Shown here: positions 6,703 to 7,239 of the stretch, one piece after another | Layout of the letters: every line of letters begins with the position of its first letter | How positions within the stretch are numbered: position 1 is the first letter of the stretch | Source: Acidobacteriota bacterium | GTDB lineage: Bacteria; Acidobacteriota; Terriglobia; Acidiferrales; UBA7541 | DNA: 7,239 nucleotides | Direction of reading: 5' to 3' | Assembly: GCA_003224135.1 (NCBI GenBank) | Contig: QHYO01000168.1 | Span: 1-7,239, forward strand | Translations under genes and position numbers: made by a program | The notes under the pieces: generated by a model | Seen by the model: the letters and a program-made list of their open reading frames with translations, nothing else | Databases searched by the model: none | What the model was told of the DNA's origin: nothing

Positions 6703-7239
6703 CTATTCGTATCGCAAGGATTCAATCGGCTGCAATTTGGCTGCCTGGCTGGCCGGCAAATATCCAAAAAACAATCCTGTCGAACACGAAACTACAAACG
6801 CGAGAATCACGCTTGCGCCCGATACCGGTACGCGAAGATTACCCGGCAGGAAAAACTGTACCGTCACCGGAATCGCGAGACCGATCAGGATGCCAATCAC
6901 CGCTCCGCCGCCGCTGATCAAAAATGCCTCGATCAAAAATTGATACATGATTTCGCGGCGAGCGGCCCCAATCGCTTTGCGAATTCCAATTTCGCGCGTT
7001 CGCTCTGTCACGGTCACCAACATGATGTTCATGATGCCGATACCGCTGATGAGCAGCGCTATAAAGGCGATCACGATCAAAACGACGGTAAGCGCGAGAG
7101 AAATCGTGCGTGCGGCGTCCAGAATTGCCGTCAGGGATTGCACACTGTATTCCGCATCTTGAGGATGGCGGCTCTTCAAAATTTGCGCCACCTGCCGCTC
7201 CACCGATGGCACATCCTCTGCGCTGACCGCTTGCGCGTC
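6703..7239 (-). CDS. MacB-type ABC transporter permease, C-terminal part (N-terminus beyond window edge)
   Basis: The last 178 residues of a MacB/FtsX-like inner-membrane permease are present; the frame is open to the right edge, with no stop. Seen: the end of a periplasmic region, a membrane segment LTVVLIVIAFIALLISGIGI, the highly conserved cytoplasmic-side signature MNIMLVTVTERTREIGIRKA followed by IGAARREI, a second hydrophobic stretch FLISGGGAVIGILIGLAI, a third, ASVILAFVVSCSTGLFFGYL, and the usual ending PASQAAKLQPIESLRYE before TAG. In this family the permease works by mechanotransmission: ATP hydrolysis in the cytoplasm moves the periplasmic domain and drives substrate through an adaptor into a TolC-type channel. 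A TolC-family gene follows at once. It is not possible to tell from this end whether the ATPase is fused, as in MacB proper, or encoded separately. The substrate is unknown; macrolides should not be assumed. Confidence 0.92.
   Translation of the reverse strand, partial: DAQAVSAEDVPSVERQVAQILKSRHPQDAEYSVQSLTAILDAARTISLALTVVLIVIAFIALLISGIGIMNIMLVTVTERTREIGIRKAIGAARREIMYQFLIEAFLISGGGAVIGILIGLAIPVTVQFFLPGNLRVPVSGASVILAFVVSCSTGLFFGYLPASQAAKLQPIESLRYE

Overview
The window looks like chromosomal DNA from a soil-type bacterium, most likely an acidobacterium. That is an inference from overall gene character: a hopanoid-modifying radical SAM enzyme, a MacB/TolC efflux pair, a group II PLP decarboxylase and a Tat-type multicopper oxidase, all GC-rich. 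No rRNA, tRNA, CRISPR array, phage gene or transposase is visible. All intact genes lie on the minus strand; the only plus-strand gene is broken.

Layout, left to right. 1-1445 (minus): hpnJ, a hopanoid-associated radical SAM protein, cut by the left edge only near its C-terminus. 1446-1843: a gene-poor divergent spacer. 1844-2208 (plus): a wrecked DUF302-domain gene. Its first 33 and last 55 codons survive, but the middle is replaced by an inverted copy of the gene's own ribosome-binding site and start region. The result is a 243-bp near-perfect inverted repeat (arms 1796-1891 and 1943-2038). 2214-3717 (minus): a laccase-like multicopper oxidase whose frame is broken, apparently at two short homopolymers. 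3718-3965: the leader of the oxidase, with a possible promoter containing a dyad. 3966-5306: a PLP-dependent decarboxylase. 5319-6626: a TolC-family outer membrane protein. 6703 to the right edge: the C-terminal part of a MacB-type ABC permease.

How the genes relate. MacB permease, TolC and decarboxylase run in one direction with gaps of 76 and 12 bp and probably form one transcript, read from the right. MacB and TolC would be the inner- and outer-membrane ends of a tripartite export system; the adaptor (MacA-like) and the ATPase part are presumably outside the window. The decarboxylase may share their transcript without sharing their job. The oxidase and the DUF302 gene converge with only 5 bp between their stop codons. 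Both are damaged, which points to local decay or to assembly or sequencing trouble between about 1.8 and 3.7 kb.

The most notable thing here is the self-inverted duplication inside the DUF302 gene. No clear new multi-gene system is visible.
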